A DNA stretch of 64,000 nucleotides from Zhongshania aliphaticivorans. Lineage in GTDB: Bacteria > Pseudomonadota > Gammaproteobacteria > Pseudomonadales > Spongiibacteraceae. The DNA lies in assembly GCF_001586255.1 (NCBI RefSeq), contig NZ_CP014544.1:2449501-2513500 (forward strand), read 5' to 3'. Shown here piece after piece: positions 1-7,531 of the stretch (within the stretch, counting starts at the first letter, position 1; the number at the start of each line of letters is the position of its first letter). The position numbers and the translations under genes were made by a program. The notes below the pieces were generated by a model. It saw only the letters and a list, made by a program, of their open reading frames with translations. It did not search any database and was not told the origin of the DNA.

Positions 1-396
1 GGCATATGCGAAGGCGAAGCTGGCGTTTTCATGCACGGCCCCACCTTCATGGGCAACCCACTGGCATGCAGCATTGCCAATGCCAGTATCGACTTGCTTT
101 TGGCCAGCGACTGGCAAACTAATATTCAACGAATCGAGGCAGGTCTGAAGACTGGCCTAGCCGCCGCGGCCGAGTTAAGCAGCGTCGAGACCGTACGTTG
201 TCTTGGCGCGATTGGCGTGATCGAGATGAAGACACCGGTCAATATGGCCAGTTTGCAAGCCAAGTTTATAGACAGAGGAATCTGGATTCGACCTTTTGGC
301 AAGCTGGTGTACACCATGCCTCCCTATATTATCAGCAACGCCGATCTCGCCCTGCTTTGCCAGCAGATGGTCGCCGCCTTGGCCGCAGAGGAATAA
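1..396 (+). CDS. bioA: Adenosylmethionine-8-amino-7-oxononanoate aminotransferase, C-terminal part (BioA)
   Basis: This is the 3' end of a PLP-dependent class III aminotransferase that runs off the left edge and is open from base 1. BioA makes 7,8-diaminopelargonate in biotin synthesis, with S-adenosylmethionine as amino donor. The visible 131 residues include the [19 protein letters not shown] stretch, which is nearly diagnostic of BioA, and the late [16 protein letters not shown] segment that lines the active-site entrance in this family. The catalytic lysine lies upstream, outside the window. The stop is 6 bases before the next gene, so the two may be cotranscribed. Other biotin genes are not visible. 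Confidence 0.93.
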   Translation, partial: GICEGEAGVFMHGPTFMGNPLACSIANASIDLLLASDWQTNIQRIEAGLKTGLAAAAELSSVETVRCLGAIGVIEMKTPVNMASLQAKFIDRGIWIRPFGKLVYTMPPYIISNADLALLCQQMVAALAAEE

Positions 397-402
397 ACCC
401 AA

Positions 403-1221
403 ATGAGTAATGCCAATTTTAAAACCTGGCTCCATGAGATTATTTTTGGCACCGAACCTGGTCCCGGTCGCAACTTCGATATTTTTTTGATTGTGGTCAT
501 ACTGAGTAGCGTCGCCGCTTTGTTTGTAGATTCGGTAGCATCTATCCACCAGCGCTACGGCGATTTCTTATTTGGCATAGAAGTTTTTTTTACCATTTTA
601 TTCACGCTGGAGTATGGCGCGCGAATTTATTGTTCACCTAATCGACGCGCCTATATATTCAGTTTTTACGGCTTAATTGATCTACTCGCGACAATACCCA
701 CGTATCTTTCCATTTTCATTCCCGGCGCCCAGCACTTATTGGTCATCCGAGTATTCAGAGTGCTGCGAGTTTTTAGGGTATTTAAGCTTTTTCACTATAT
801 GAGCGAAGCCAATGTGCTGCTGCGTTCGCTGCTTGCATCACGGCGCAAAATATCTGTTTTCCTCGTTTCTGTGCTGACGGTAATCGTGGTTTTTGGCGCC
901 TTGATGTATTTAATAGAAGGCCCTGAGAATGGCTTTACCAGTTTACCCAGAAGCATGTACTGGGCGATTGTGACCGTGACCACCGTCGGTTATGGCGACA
1001 TCGCACCCCACACCCCACTGGGCCAACTCGTTGCTGCTATGGCGATGATAACGAGCTACGCCATTATCGCCATTCCCACCGGCATTCTCAGTGCAGAATT
1101 AATTCAAGAAAGTCAGCGTATGATCACCAACCGCCAGTGTGTTAACTGTGCAAAATTTGGCCACGACAAAGAAGCCAATTACTGCAAGCACTGCGGCGAA
1201 AAAATGCCGCCGCCTCAATAA
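403..1221 (+). CDS. Voltage-gated potassium channel with C-terminal zinc ribbon
   Basis: This 272-residue inner-membrane ion channel has the six-helix Kv layout. Hydrophobic segments S1-S3 span roughly residues 25-110. S4 carries arginines at every third position (VIRVFRVLRVFRVFK, about 113-130). A pore loop has the K+ selectivity filter TTVGYGD (GYG near 196-198), followed by S6. After S6 a short cytoplasmic tail carries two CxxC pairs (C246/C249 and C261/C264), which form a probable zinc ribbon. The Ion_trans family assignment rests on the filter and S4. The gating ligand or voltage range cannot be inferred. It starts 6 bases after bioA. A role in membrane potential or osmotic homeostasis is inferred only from the family. 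Confidence 0.92.
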   Translation: MSNANFKTWLHEIIFGTEPGPGRNFDIFLIVVILSSVAALFVDSVASIHQRYGDFLFGIEVFFTILFTLEYGARIYCSPNRRAYIFSFYGLIDLLATIPTYLSIFIPGAQHLLVIRVFRVLRVFRVFKLFHYMSEANVLLRSLLASRRKISVFLVSVLTVIVVFGALMYLIEGPENGFTSLPRSMYWAIVTVTTVGYGDIAPHTPLGQLVAAMAMITSYAIIAIPTGILSAELIQESQRMITNRQCVNCAKFGHDKEANYCKHCGEKMPPPQ

Positions 1222-1244
1222 GCACAATGGGCATCAAATAAAAA

Positions 1245-1283
1245 AGCCAGTCGCGACAAATGAGGGGGAAACCGCGACTGGCT
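1245..1283 (-). terminator. Rho-independent terminator, minus strand
   Basis: An 11-bp perfect stem (1245-1255 with 1273-1283) surrounds a 17-base loop. Read on the minus strand it is followed directly by a run of six T. It lies between the convergent ion channel and outer-membrane protein genes, and is the second of two hairpins met by transcripts leaving the latter. Confidence 0.75.
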
Positions 1284-1360
1284 GAGGGAAACTTCACTCT
1301 ATATAAATTGCTGTATCACTCAATCTTACTTGCAATAAGCAAAGTAACGCCGAGCAAGAA

Positions 1361-1400
1361 AACCAGACTTATTAAACCCTATGTCTTAATAAGTCTGGTT
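1361..1400 (-). terminator. Terminator of the outer-membrane protein gene (possibly bidirectional)
   Basis: A perfect 15-bp inverted repeat (1361-1375 with 1386-1400) has a 10-base loop. It lies 6 bases beyond the stop of the minus-strand barrel gene. The minus-strand transcript runs into TTTTC, and the plus strand also has a short T tract, so it may stop both convergent genes. Confidence 0.8.
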
Positions 1401-1406
1401 TGCATT

Positions 1407-1982
1407 TTAAAATACAAACCTAGCGCCCAGCTTCACGGTGTCCATATCCCCTTCCCAGTTTGAGGCTGGCGCGGGAAAGGTCGAGTCATCAAGGTCAATT
1501 TTGTAGCGATCGTACTCTAGCGCCACAACAATATGCTCACTTACCTTCAAGTCGGCACCGACACCGAAAAAAGGCTCATCGCCATCATAGCTTTGCTTAA
1601 ATCCTGCGGCGCGGAGATCCGCATCCCAAAATAGCTGCCCTGCTTTTGCATAGAGGCCCATTTGCTCGGTTAAGGGCAAGCGACCGACTACCGCCAAACC
1701 GTAGCCATCAACACTGGCTTTACCGACATCACCACCAAATGAACCGAAATCAATATAGCTAGCTTCAAAGCCTAAAAATTGATTGAGTTGTGCGCCCACT
1801 ATGGCTTCTTTAAAATCATCGTCTTCATCAAAATCGCCACCGCGATCCTTATAACCACCGTAATTGGCCCCGACGTATGCGTGTGGTCCTACCGTTGGAT
1901 TTGCAAACGCGGTAGATGCTAAGGTTGTTGTGCCAATAACAGCGGCAAGCAAGGCCAAGCTATGTGAATATAATGTGCGCAT
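1407..1982 (-). CDS. Small outer-membrane beta-barrel protein
   Basis: The product is 191 residues. An N-terminal signal peptide ends near STAFA (about residue 27). The rest alternates hydrophobic and polar residues, with many glycines and aromatics, and ends in phenylalanine (KLGARFVF), the usual BAM-recognised last strand. This fits the OmpA/OmpW-like eight-stranded barrel group (OMP_b-brl), where such proteins act as small porins or structural surface proteins. No OmpA peptidoglycan domain is present. The start has a GAGGA ribosome site. It follows the EF-hand gene on the same strand but is separated from it by a hairpin, so it probably has its own promoter. The substrate is unknown. Confidence 0.85.
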   Translation of the reverse strand: MRTLYSHSLALLAAVIGTTTLASTAFANPTVGPHAYVGANYGGYKDRGGDFDEDDDFKEAIVGAQLNQFLGFEASYIDFGSFGGDVGKASVDGYGLAVVGRLPLTEQMGLYAKAGQLFWDADLRAAGFKQSYDGDEPFFGVGADLKVSEHIVVALEYDRYKIDLDDSTFPAPASNWEGDMDTVKLGARFVF

Positions 1983-2028
1983 AAAATTTTCCTCTATGAA
2001 TTGAATTCAAATTTGGAGAATCGATAAA

Positions 2029-2047
2029 TGCGGGCCAATGGCCCGCA
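2029..2047 (-). terminator. Terminator of the EF-hand gene
   Basis: An 8-bp GC-rich stem (2029-2036 with 2040-2047) has a 3-base loop and, on the minus strand, is followed by TTTAT. It lies 11 bases past the EF-hand stop and separates it from the barrel gene. Confidence 0.7.
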
Positions 2048-2057
2048 CACAAGCGGA

Positions 2058-2447
2058 TTACTCAGCTTCTTCTTCATTCTCTTGAATCGCTTTCCAGCGA
2101 CCAAGATACTCGTCACGACTTACCGTGCCATCTGAATCAGTATCGATTGCAGAGAAATATTGGCTTAATGAGTTCTCTGATTTCGCTTCACTTTCGTCGA
2201 GTGCGCCGTCACCGTTCTGGTCCAGCGCAGTAAAAATTGCGCCGCTCGCCTCATCAGTGCCCTGCATAGCGCCCTCGCCCTGCATAGATCCTTGGCCACC
2301 CAAGCTGCCCGAGCCCATGCCGCTGCCCTGCTGAATGTCAGTATTCACACCACCTTGGCCACTACCTTGAATCGCGCCCGATACCGGCTCTGCCAAACAA
2401 AATGAACTTAATGCTAAACCTGCGAAAACTGCTGCTATCTTTTTCAT
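2058..2447 (-). CDS. Secreted EF-hand protein with Gly/Ser/Gln-rich linker
   Basis: This is a predicted periplasmic or secreted 129-residue protein. The start is set at the ATG at 2447 because it has a clear AAGGAG site upstream and gives a clean signal peptide (MKKIAAVFAGLALSSFCLA). A low-complexity Gly/Ser/Gln/Met region follows (repeats of QGSGMGSG type). Two consecutive EF-hand loops then appear, DQNGDGALDESE and DTDSDGTVSRDE, each with the expected Asp/Asn/Glu ligands for calcium. It ends in an acidic tail. A consensus sigma-54 promoter lies about 124 bases upstream, pointing at this gene, and the neighbouring operon encodes the sigma-54 activator GlrR. The function is unknown; calcium binding is inferred from the loops. 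Confidence 0.85.
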   Translation of the reverse strand: MKKIAAVFAGLALSSFCLAEPVSGAIQGSGQGGVNTDIQQGSGMGSGSLGGQGSMQGEGAMQGTDEASGAIFTALDQNGDGALDESEAKSENSLSQYFSAIDTDSDGTVSRDEYLGRWKAIQENEEEAE

Positions 2448-2570
2448 GGTTTTCTCCTTAATCATTACCAATTTTAAATAATCGGAATAATTTCTGATTT
2501 ATCAAATTCACCAGTGACACCTAAATTTTCCTTGCCTGTTAAAGCGTTTCTGCGGCGTCGTCTAGACAAT

Positions 2571-2586
2571 AGCAATGGCTGTGCCA
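2571..2586 (-). promoter_or_regulatory. Sigma-54 (RpoN) promoter driving the EF-hand gene
   Basis: The minus strand reads TGGCAC-AGCCA-TTGCT, which matches the sigma-54 consensus TGGCACR-N4-TTGCW at every specified position with the correct -24/-12 spacing. By simple base counting, a perfect match is expected about 0.03 times in 64 kb on both strands. Transcription would begin near 2560 and read the EF-hand gene with a leader of about 110 bases. Confidence 0.8.
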
Positions 2587-2659
2587 AAATTTATTTTACA
2601 ATAAAAACAATAACTTATGATTTTGTCGCGAACTAAGCCACCAGGGTCGCGGTCAAATC

Positions 2660-2686
2660 GTTGGCATTTGGCAACACATTGCCAAC
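2660..2686. promoter_or_regulatory. Nested palindrome, candidate GlrR upstream activating site
   Basis: An inner perfect inverted repeat, TTGGCAA-CACA-TTGCCAA (2668-2685), sits inside an outer pair, GTTGGCA at 2660 and TGCCAAC ending at 2686. It lies about 80-115 bp upstream of the sigma-54 -24 element, the normal distance for an enhancer-binding protein, and also 5' of glrK. Binding by GlrR is an inference. The motif differs from the enterobacterial GlrR site TGTC-N10-GACA. Confidence 0.5.
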
Positions 2687-2777
2687 ATTAAATAATTTAA
2701 TTAATTATTTCAGTAACTTAGCTAGTCTTTAATTTGCAACATGCTAAATTTTTATAAAATGGAAAGGGGTAATAGCG

Positions 2778-4244
2778 ATTTTTATTAGTAAAAAACTCAG
2801 CCTTACCCAGCAATGGATAGGGACAACCGTGCTGTCGATGTTGCCGCTTATTATTGCGGTAACCTACGCCGCTTTAGAAATGAGCAGCCAAGCGCGTGCC
2901 CAACAACGCTTGGTCATGGACCAAGCGCAAATATCTCAGCTTAGTATTACCGTTCAAGAACTCAATAAGGAAATCGAGCGATCAGCACGGCAGTACCAGC
3001 TACTGCAAGACCAAAGCCTATTAGAAATACTAAAAATCAAGCAGCATCAGCTTAGTGAAAGTCTCAGCAAAATTGAGCGTCAATTACCCGAACTTAAAAA
3101 CAGCAGCACATTAACGAAAATCGAGCAAATTACTGCAGATGTCAACAAGGCATCACGTAGCGACGACCCCAAACAAAAACGACAATTAGCTACGCTTTAC
3201 GCAGATTTAAAGAGCGCCAGTAACGACTTACACAATCAACTAAGCAAGGCAGTTCAAAGCAATTTAAACAATGCCGAACAAGCCTTAAATAATGTTTTAT
3301 GGCGCATGCTAATTACTGGCTTACTGGCGCTACCTGCAAGTTTGCTGCTACTGGGCGCAAGCTCCATCATCGTTACCCGATCCATACGCCGCTTATCTCT
3401 CGCCATTAACCATCTTGGCGAACGCAGCTGGGACACACCGATTGACATTGACGGCCCATCCGATTTAATCGAGCTCGGCCACCGATTGGAGTGGATGCGG
3501 GTTCAGCTACTAGGTGCCGAGCAATACAAGGCGCAATTCACCCAACACATCACCCACGAACTAAAAAGCCCGCTCGCTGCCATAATGGACGCACAAGCTC
3601 TTCTCGCCGATCAAATTCCGGGGCAACTCAATGACAAGCAGATGGCGGTACTCACTATTTTGCGAAATCAAGCCGAGAACCTTCAAGAGCTAATTCAACA
3701 GCTACTCAACTTCAATGCGGTATCTCAGGGTATAGCCGCCCACAAGGAGCAAATAGACTTATCTCTTATGTGCAAAAATTTAATTGCTCGTTACCGCAGT
3801 TTTTTACCGGATACCGCGCTCAACATTAAAACCCCTAGTAATGGCCAACTCGTTACCGGCAATGCCCAGCTGATCGAAATGATTTTGAGTAACTTACTGT
3901 CTAATGCCATTCACTTTTGTCGCACCGGCGGTGAAATCGCGATTAATTGGGGACATTGCAATATTAAGCAACACAGCCACGACGTTAACGCCCCCCCAGA
4001 AGATTGCAGTCATTGGTGGCTACAGGTCAGCGACAATGGCCCCGGCATTGATATTGACGAACAAGAAGCCGTATTCCGGCCCTTTTATCAAGGCAAGAAC
4101 AAACGACACGGTGCCTTGAAAGGCAGTGGCATTGGACTGGCCATTGTTAAAGCCTGCGCCGAACAGGCCCAGGCGACACTGACATTAAAATCACAAAAAG
4201 ACCAAGGCGCAGAATTTACGCTCTGCTTTCCCAAGCAACGATGA
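2778..4244 (+). CDS. glrK: Sensor histidine kinase GlrK/QseE
   Basis: This membrane sensor kinase phosphorylates the response regulator encoded two genes downstream. It has an N-terminal membrane helix, a periplasmic coiled-coil-like region rich in Gln/Leu, a second membrane helix (about residue 158-180 from the GTG), and HAMP. HisKA follows with FTQHITHELKSPL (His 243 from the GTG), then HATPase with NLLSNAIHF, DNGPGID and GSGIGLAIVKA. The first usable conventional start is GTG at 2829, but this cuts into the first membrane helix. The frame stays open upstream through KKLSLTQQWIGTTV, and a GGGG-type ribosome site (2763-2769) precedes an ATT codon at 2778, used here as a tentative start. It overlaps qseG by ATGA. 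Confidence 0.85.
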   Translation: MFISKKLSLTQQWIGTTVLSMLPLIIAVTYAALEMSSQARAQQRLVMDQAQISQLSITVQELNKEIERSARQYQLLQDQSLLEILKIKQHQLSESLSKIERQLPELKNSSTLTKIEQITADVNKASRSDDPKQKRQLATLYADLKSASNDLHNQLSKAVQSNLNNAEQALNNVLWRMLITGLLALPASLLLLGASSIIVTRSIRRLSLAINHLGERSWDTPIDIDGPSDLIELGHRLEWMRVQLLGAEQYKAQFTQHITHELKSPLAAIMDAQALLADQIPGQLNDKQMAVLTILRNQAENLQELIQQLLNFNAVSQGIAAHKEQIDLSLMCKNLIARYRSFLPDTALNIKTPSNGQLVTGNAQLIEMILSNLLSNAIHFCRTGGEIAINWGHCNIKQHSHDVNAPPEDCSHWWLQVSDNGPGIDIDEQEAVFRPFYQGKNKRHGALKGSGIGLAIVKACAEQAQATLTLKSQKDQGAEFTLCFPKQR

Positions 4245-4759
4245 AACGGACTATGAAAAAAATTCTATTACTGCTCAATATTTCACTACTCGGCGCGTGT
4301 TCCTTAGTTGCTCCTGTCCCAAAACACGAGTCGGCTGCCGTCAACGACACAGCGCCGGAGGTAGTGGCAATCCACGTACCAGCGCCCGTGATCGCGTTGC
4401 TTGCAAAACGCCAGGCCTGGTGTCTACTGCCAGAAGACGAACGCTTACAGGTGCAAGGAATTTTGCAAACGCGAAACAATAGTACCAGTCAATTTCAGCA
4501 ATTAATTTTGGCCACATGCGCACCTGAGCACAACGCAAAACAGAGTCGCGCATTAATCACCACGCTTAGTGCTCAGTCACTAAGTGAAGCCGAGCGGGCC
4601 TTATTGAGCCTCATCGACGATACCAACCGCGCCTTACTGCAAACCCAGCAAGAGCGTGACGTATTACAGGCCAAGCTGCGCCACACCATTGACGGTATTA
4701 GCGATATCGAAGCCCAAATCAATAGTAATGAAACCCAGCAGTTAAGAGGTCAACAATGA
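4241..4759 (+). CDS. qseG: Lipoprotein QseG (YfhG-like)
   Basis: This 172-residue lipoprotein lies between the kinase and regulator, the same order as glrK-yfhG(qseG)-glrR in enterobacteria. The lipobox is LLGAC (Cys near residue 20), so it is a lipidated envelope protein. The remainder contains a conserved-looking WCLLPEDERL segment and an alpha-helical C-terminal third with coiled-coil character (ERDVLQAKLRHTIDGISDIEAQI). In E. coli, QseG is an outer-membrane lipoprotein that interacts with QseE and stimulates its activity; the same role is inferred from position. Its start overlaps the kinase stop (ATGA) and its stop overlaps the next start (ATGA), so translation is coupled. Confidence 0.82.
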   Translation: MKRTMKKILLLLNISLLGACSLVAPVPKHESAAVNDTAPEVVAIHVPAPVIALLAKRQAWCLLPEDERLQVQGILQTRNNSTSQFQQLILATCAPEHNAKQSRALITTLSAQSLSEAERALLSLIDDTNRALLQTQQERDVLQAKLRHTIDGISDIEAQINSNETQQLRGQQ

Positions 4760-6114
4760 ATACACAGTCGCGTATAAAAATACTACTAGTAGACGACGAT
4801 CCCGGCGTATTGCAGTTGCTCTCAATGCGCTTAGAGGCATTAGACTTTGAGGTAGTCTGTGCCGATGGTGGCAAAAGTGCACTGGCAACGCTGCAAAAAG
4901 AGTGCGCAAATATTGTTATTTCAGATTTACGCATGGACGGTATGGATGGCATTGAGCTTTTTGAAAAAATTCAACAACAATATGCTGGCCTACCGGTCAT
5001 TGTACTTACCGCCCATGGTTCTATTAAAGAAGCCGTGAGTGCGACCCAAAAAGGCGTATTCAGCTTTCTAACAAAACCTGTCGACAAAGATGAACTACTC
5101 AGCAGTATTCAGCAGGCGCTAAGTTTTAGTGTCGACAGACCATCCGGCCACGGTGTTGGAAGCAATATTATTACCTGTTGCGCGAAGATGCAGCAGCTAC
5201 TAGAGCAGGCAAAATTACTGGCTAAAAGTGATATTAATATTATGATTCGCGGTGAAAGTGGCACCGGCAAAGAACTCTTAGCCAGTGCGATACAAGCTGC
5301 TAGCGATCGAGCCGACCAGCCATTTATTGCGATTAACTGCAGCGCAATTCCCGCCGACTTACTCGAGTCTGAATTGTTCGGCCACGTTAAAGGCGCGTTT
5401 ACTGGCGCCAGCCGCGACAATAAGGGATTGTTCGCCAGCGCCGACGGCGGCACGGTATTCTTAGATGAGATTGGCGACATGCCTGCCCCCCTGCAAGTAA
5501 AACTACTCCGGGTGCTGCAGGAACAAAAAATCAGACCTGTTGGCAGCCAACAAGACATCAGCATCAATGTTAGAGTGCTTTCTGCCACCCACCAACACCT
5601 TGAAGACGCCATTGCTGATGGGCGATTCCGCGAGGACTTATATTACCGTCTCAATGTCGCATCGCTCAGTTTACCGGCCCTGCGCGACCGCCGCGCCGAT
5701 ATTCAACTTTTAGCAAAACACTTTTTACACAATATTAGTGTGCGGACAAATAGCGAGGCCAAGCGTTTTTCACCCGCCGCGCTGTGTGCGCTAATGGCCT
5801 ATGATTGGCCCGGCAATATACGCCAGTTAAGCAATATTATTGAACAGCTTGCGGCGCTTTCGCCCACCGCGATTATTGGCGAGGCCCAAACCATCGCCGC
5901 CCTGCCCCAATCAAAAAATCCCGCCAGCGAGCTCCCACCGCTCGCCGAAGCTCGAAAGAAATTTGAACGCGAATATCTAGAGCAGGTGCTGGCCTCGACC
6001 AAGGGAAATGTTACCGACGCGGCGCGACAGGCCGGCCGAAATCGTTCAGATTTCCATAAGCTCATCAAAAAGCACCAGCTAAACCCCGATATTCTGCGCA
6101 ATGCTAAAACCTAA
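4756..6114 (+). CDS. glrR: Sigma-54-dependent response regulator GlrR/QseF
   Basis: This 452-residue NtrC-family activator (E. coli GlrR is similar in length) has a receiver domain with phospho-acceptor Asp57 in VISDLRMDG. The AAA+ domain has Walker A GESGTGKE, the sigma-54 contact loop GAFTGAS, Walker B GGTVFLDEIG, and an arginine-finger region near DRRADIQLL. A Fis-type helix-turn-helix lies at the C-terminus (NVTDAARQAGRNRSDFHKLIKKH). It would activate RpoN promoters after phosphorylation by GlrK. The nearest candidate target is the perfect sigma-54 promoter at 2571-2586, 2.2 kb away at the head of the same locus. Confidence 0.92.
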   Translation: MNTQSRIKILLVDDDPGVLQLLSMRLEALDFEVVCADGGKSALATLQKECANIVISDLRMDGMDGIELFEKIQQQYAGLPVIVLTAHGSIKEAVSATQKGVFSFLTKPVDKDELLSSIQQALSFSVDRPSGHGVGSNIITCCAKMQQLLEQAKLLAKSDINIMIRGESGTGKELLASAIQAASDRADQPFIAINCSAIPADLLESELFGHVKGAFTGASRDNKGLFASADGGTVFLDEIGDMPAPLQVKLLRVLQEQKIRPVGSQQDISINVRVLSATHQHLEDAIADGRFREDLYYRLNVASLSLPALRDRRADIQLLAKHFLHNISVRTNSEAKRFSPAALCALMAYDWPGNIRQLSNIIEQLAALSPTAIIGEAQTIAALPQSKNPASELPPLAEARKKFEREYLEQVLASTKGNVTDAARQAGRNRSDFHKLIKKHQLNPDILRNAKT

Positions 6115-6187
6115 ACTGCCTATGACGCACGCCGCTAGCGCGCACAGATCACCTTGCGCGGCTCGCCGCACTCAGTCTTGGTCCCGA

Positions 6188-7531
6188 TTAGCCTGACTTG
6201 GGGCGCGCCGCGTTTAAGGGAAATTGCCTCGCAATAGCTCGCAAGTAAGCATAAGCACTTTTGTTCTTTGACGTTGAGAACATAGCGATAACCACATCGC
6301 GAGAGGGTGAAACATACAGCGCCTGGCCGTCAAACCCAGATTTAAACAGATCGCCATCACTGAACAGCGCATCCCACTGCGAAAGGGCATTAACCGGCCG
6401 CTCGCCTAATTTACTTAAGGCATTCTCAGCCGCTTCTGGCGCATTTTGATAGTGTTGATTGCTTTTGAGATCTGTAATTTTATTCAGTACAGCCCCAGGT
6501 AGCGTCGCTTCATCACCTCCCGCCGGCGTATACAGCAAGCCAAAGCGGCCGAGATCACGAAGTCGGGATGCAAACATACCGTGCGCTATTGCGCGGCCAT
6601 CGGGGCTTAGACCCAGCAAAGCGTCAGCTTCTGCGCCTATTTTGGACCACACTCGCTCTTGAACAACATCGGCATATCGCTTATTGCTAAGAGCTTCAAT
6701 GAGTAATGCCAATATATTGGTGTTTGCCGACGAATACTCGTAGCGCAAACCGGGCTCGGCATGTGAATGCATTAGTTTTAATGCCTGATTGTGCCCAATT
6801 GCTGTTTGGCCAGCAGTGGACGCCAAGATACCTTCCGCGCTGATAAGCCTACCAATACCTGATGTAGGGTCGATATAATCTTTAGCGGTATCTACTGCGT
6901 CAATACCGCTGGCCATATCAAGAATATTCTGGACCGAAATCTCCGCCCATACACTTGCAGAAAATTCGGGCACATAGTGTGCAATTTTCTGGGTCGGGTC
7001 TAATTTATTTTCATGAATAAGCTGCTCAACAATGAGTCCGGTGATGACTTTCGCCAAGGACCACCAAAGGTGACTATCACTTGCACGCATACCGGGATAC
7101 GATTCAAAAACGATATTCCCTTGGTGTAAAACAATAATGCCCTGCACCCGGCTTTTCGGATGAGCAATCACTTCTTGGAAGCTCAAATTTCCGAGCTCCG
7201 TCACTACCCTTACCTTTCCAAGTTTAGGCCGCAACTTCTTCACTAGGGACTTAACTTCTCCCGTGCGAGAAACCTGCTGATGCGGAAAAAATTGCGCCAT
7301 ATTTAAATAGGTATAAAGTGCCTGATTTTCGCCTAGGGCAAGTTTTATCGGTGCAAAGTCAGCTAAAATCGCGTCGCACTGACTTAGCGAAAAGCCATTT
7401 TTAGCGACAGTAACTGGCCATATTTCATTATCAGGCTGATCAGCGTATGCACCTGGTGTATTAGCAATCAGTATTACGATAACTACAAGCCACCGCACAA
7501 ATGCATAATTCATTGGCGCTATTATTTCCAT
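6188..7531 (-). CDS. Serine hydrolase of the beta-lactamase/class C family, exported
   Basis: The protein is about 447 residues, with the start set at ATG 7531 behind an AGGGAG site. This overlaps the upstream stop by 10 bases; ATG 7513 is an alternative. A hydrophobic signal segment (FVRWLVVIVILIANTPGAYA) leads to the exported domain. The catalytic SxxK motif is SLAK (about residue 158) and the YxN motif appears as YSSAN. These mark the penicillin-binding-protein-like serine hydrolase fold, which includes class C beta-lactamases, DD-peptidases, esterases and 6-aminohexanoate-dimer hydrolases. Its place behind a carboxylesterase and peptidase argues for hydrolysis of an imported ester or amide rather than antibiotic resistance. 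It is the last gene of the TetR-controlled operon. Confidence 0.85.
   Translation of the reverse strand: MEIIAPMNYAFVRWLVVIVILIANTPGAYADQPDNEIWPVTVAKNGFSLSQCDAILADFAPIKLALGENQALYTYLNMAQFFPHQQVSRTGEVKSLVKKLRPKLGKVRVVTELGNLSFQEVIAHPKSRVQGIIVLHQGNIVFESYPGMRASDSHLWWSLAKVITGLIVEQLIHENKLDPTQKIAHYVPEFSASVWAEISVQNILDMASGIDAVDTAKDYIDPTSGIGRLISAEGILASTAGQTAIGHNQALKLMHSHAEPGLRYEYSSANTNILALLIEALSNKRYADVVQERVWSKIGAEADALLGLSPDGRAIAHGMFASRLRDLGRFGLLYTPAGGDEATLPGAVLNKITDLKSNQHYQNAPEAAENALSKLGERPVNALSQWDALFSDGDLFKSGFDGQALYVSPSRDVVIAMFSTSKNKSAYAYLRAIARQFPLNAARPKSG

Larger units (their letters stand above)
2448..2828. other. Regulatory intergenic region between the EF-hand gene and glrK
   Basis: This 380-base divergent region holds no convincing gene. 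It contains a sigma-54 promoter on the minus strand (2571-2586), overlapping palindromes at 2660-2686, an AT-rich inverted repeat near 2690-2708, and the probable translation start region of glrK with a GGGG-rich ribosome site at 2763-2769. In enterobacteria the comparable position upstream of glrK carries the sRNA gene glmY; no obvious GlmY sequence was recognised here. Confidence 0.6.

Noticed and set aside
2448-2760. GlmY-like sRNA gene between the EF-hand gene and glrK
   Set aside because: Position is right and a sigma-54 promoter exists, but the promoter points at the EF-hand gene and no GlmY-like stem-loop plus terminator was found before it.
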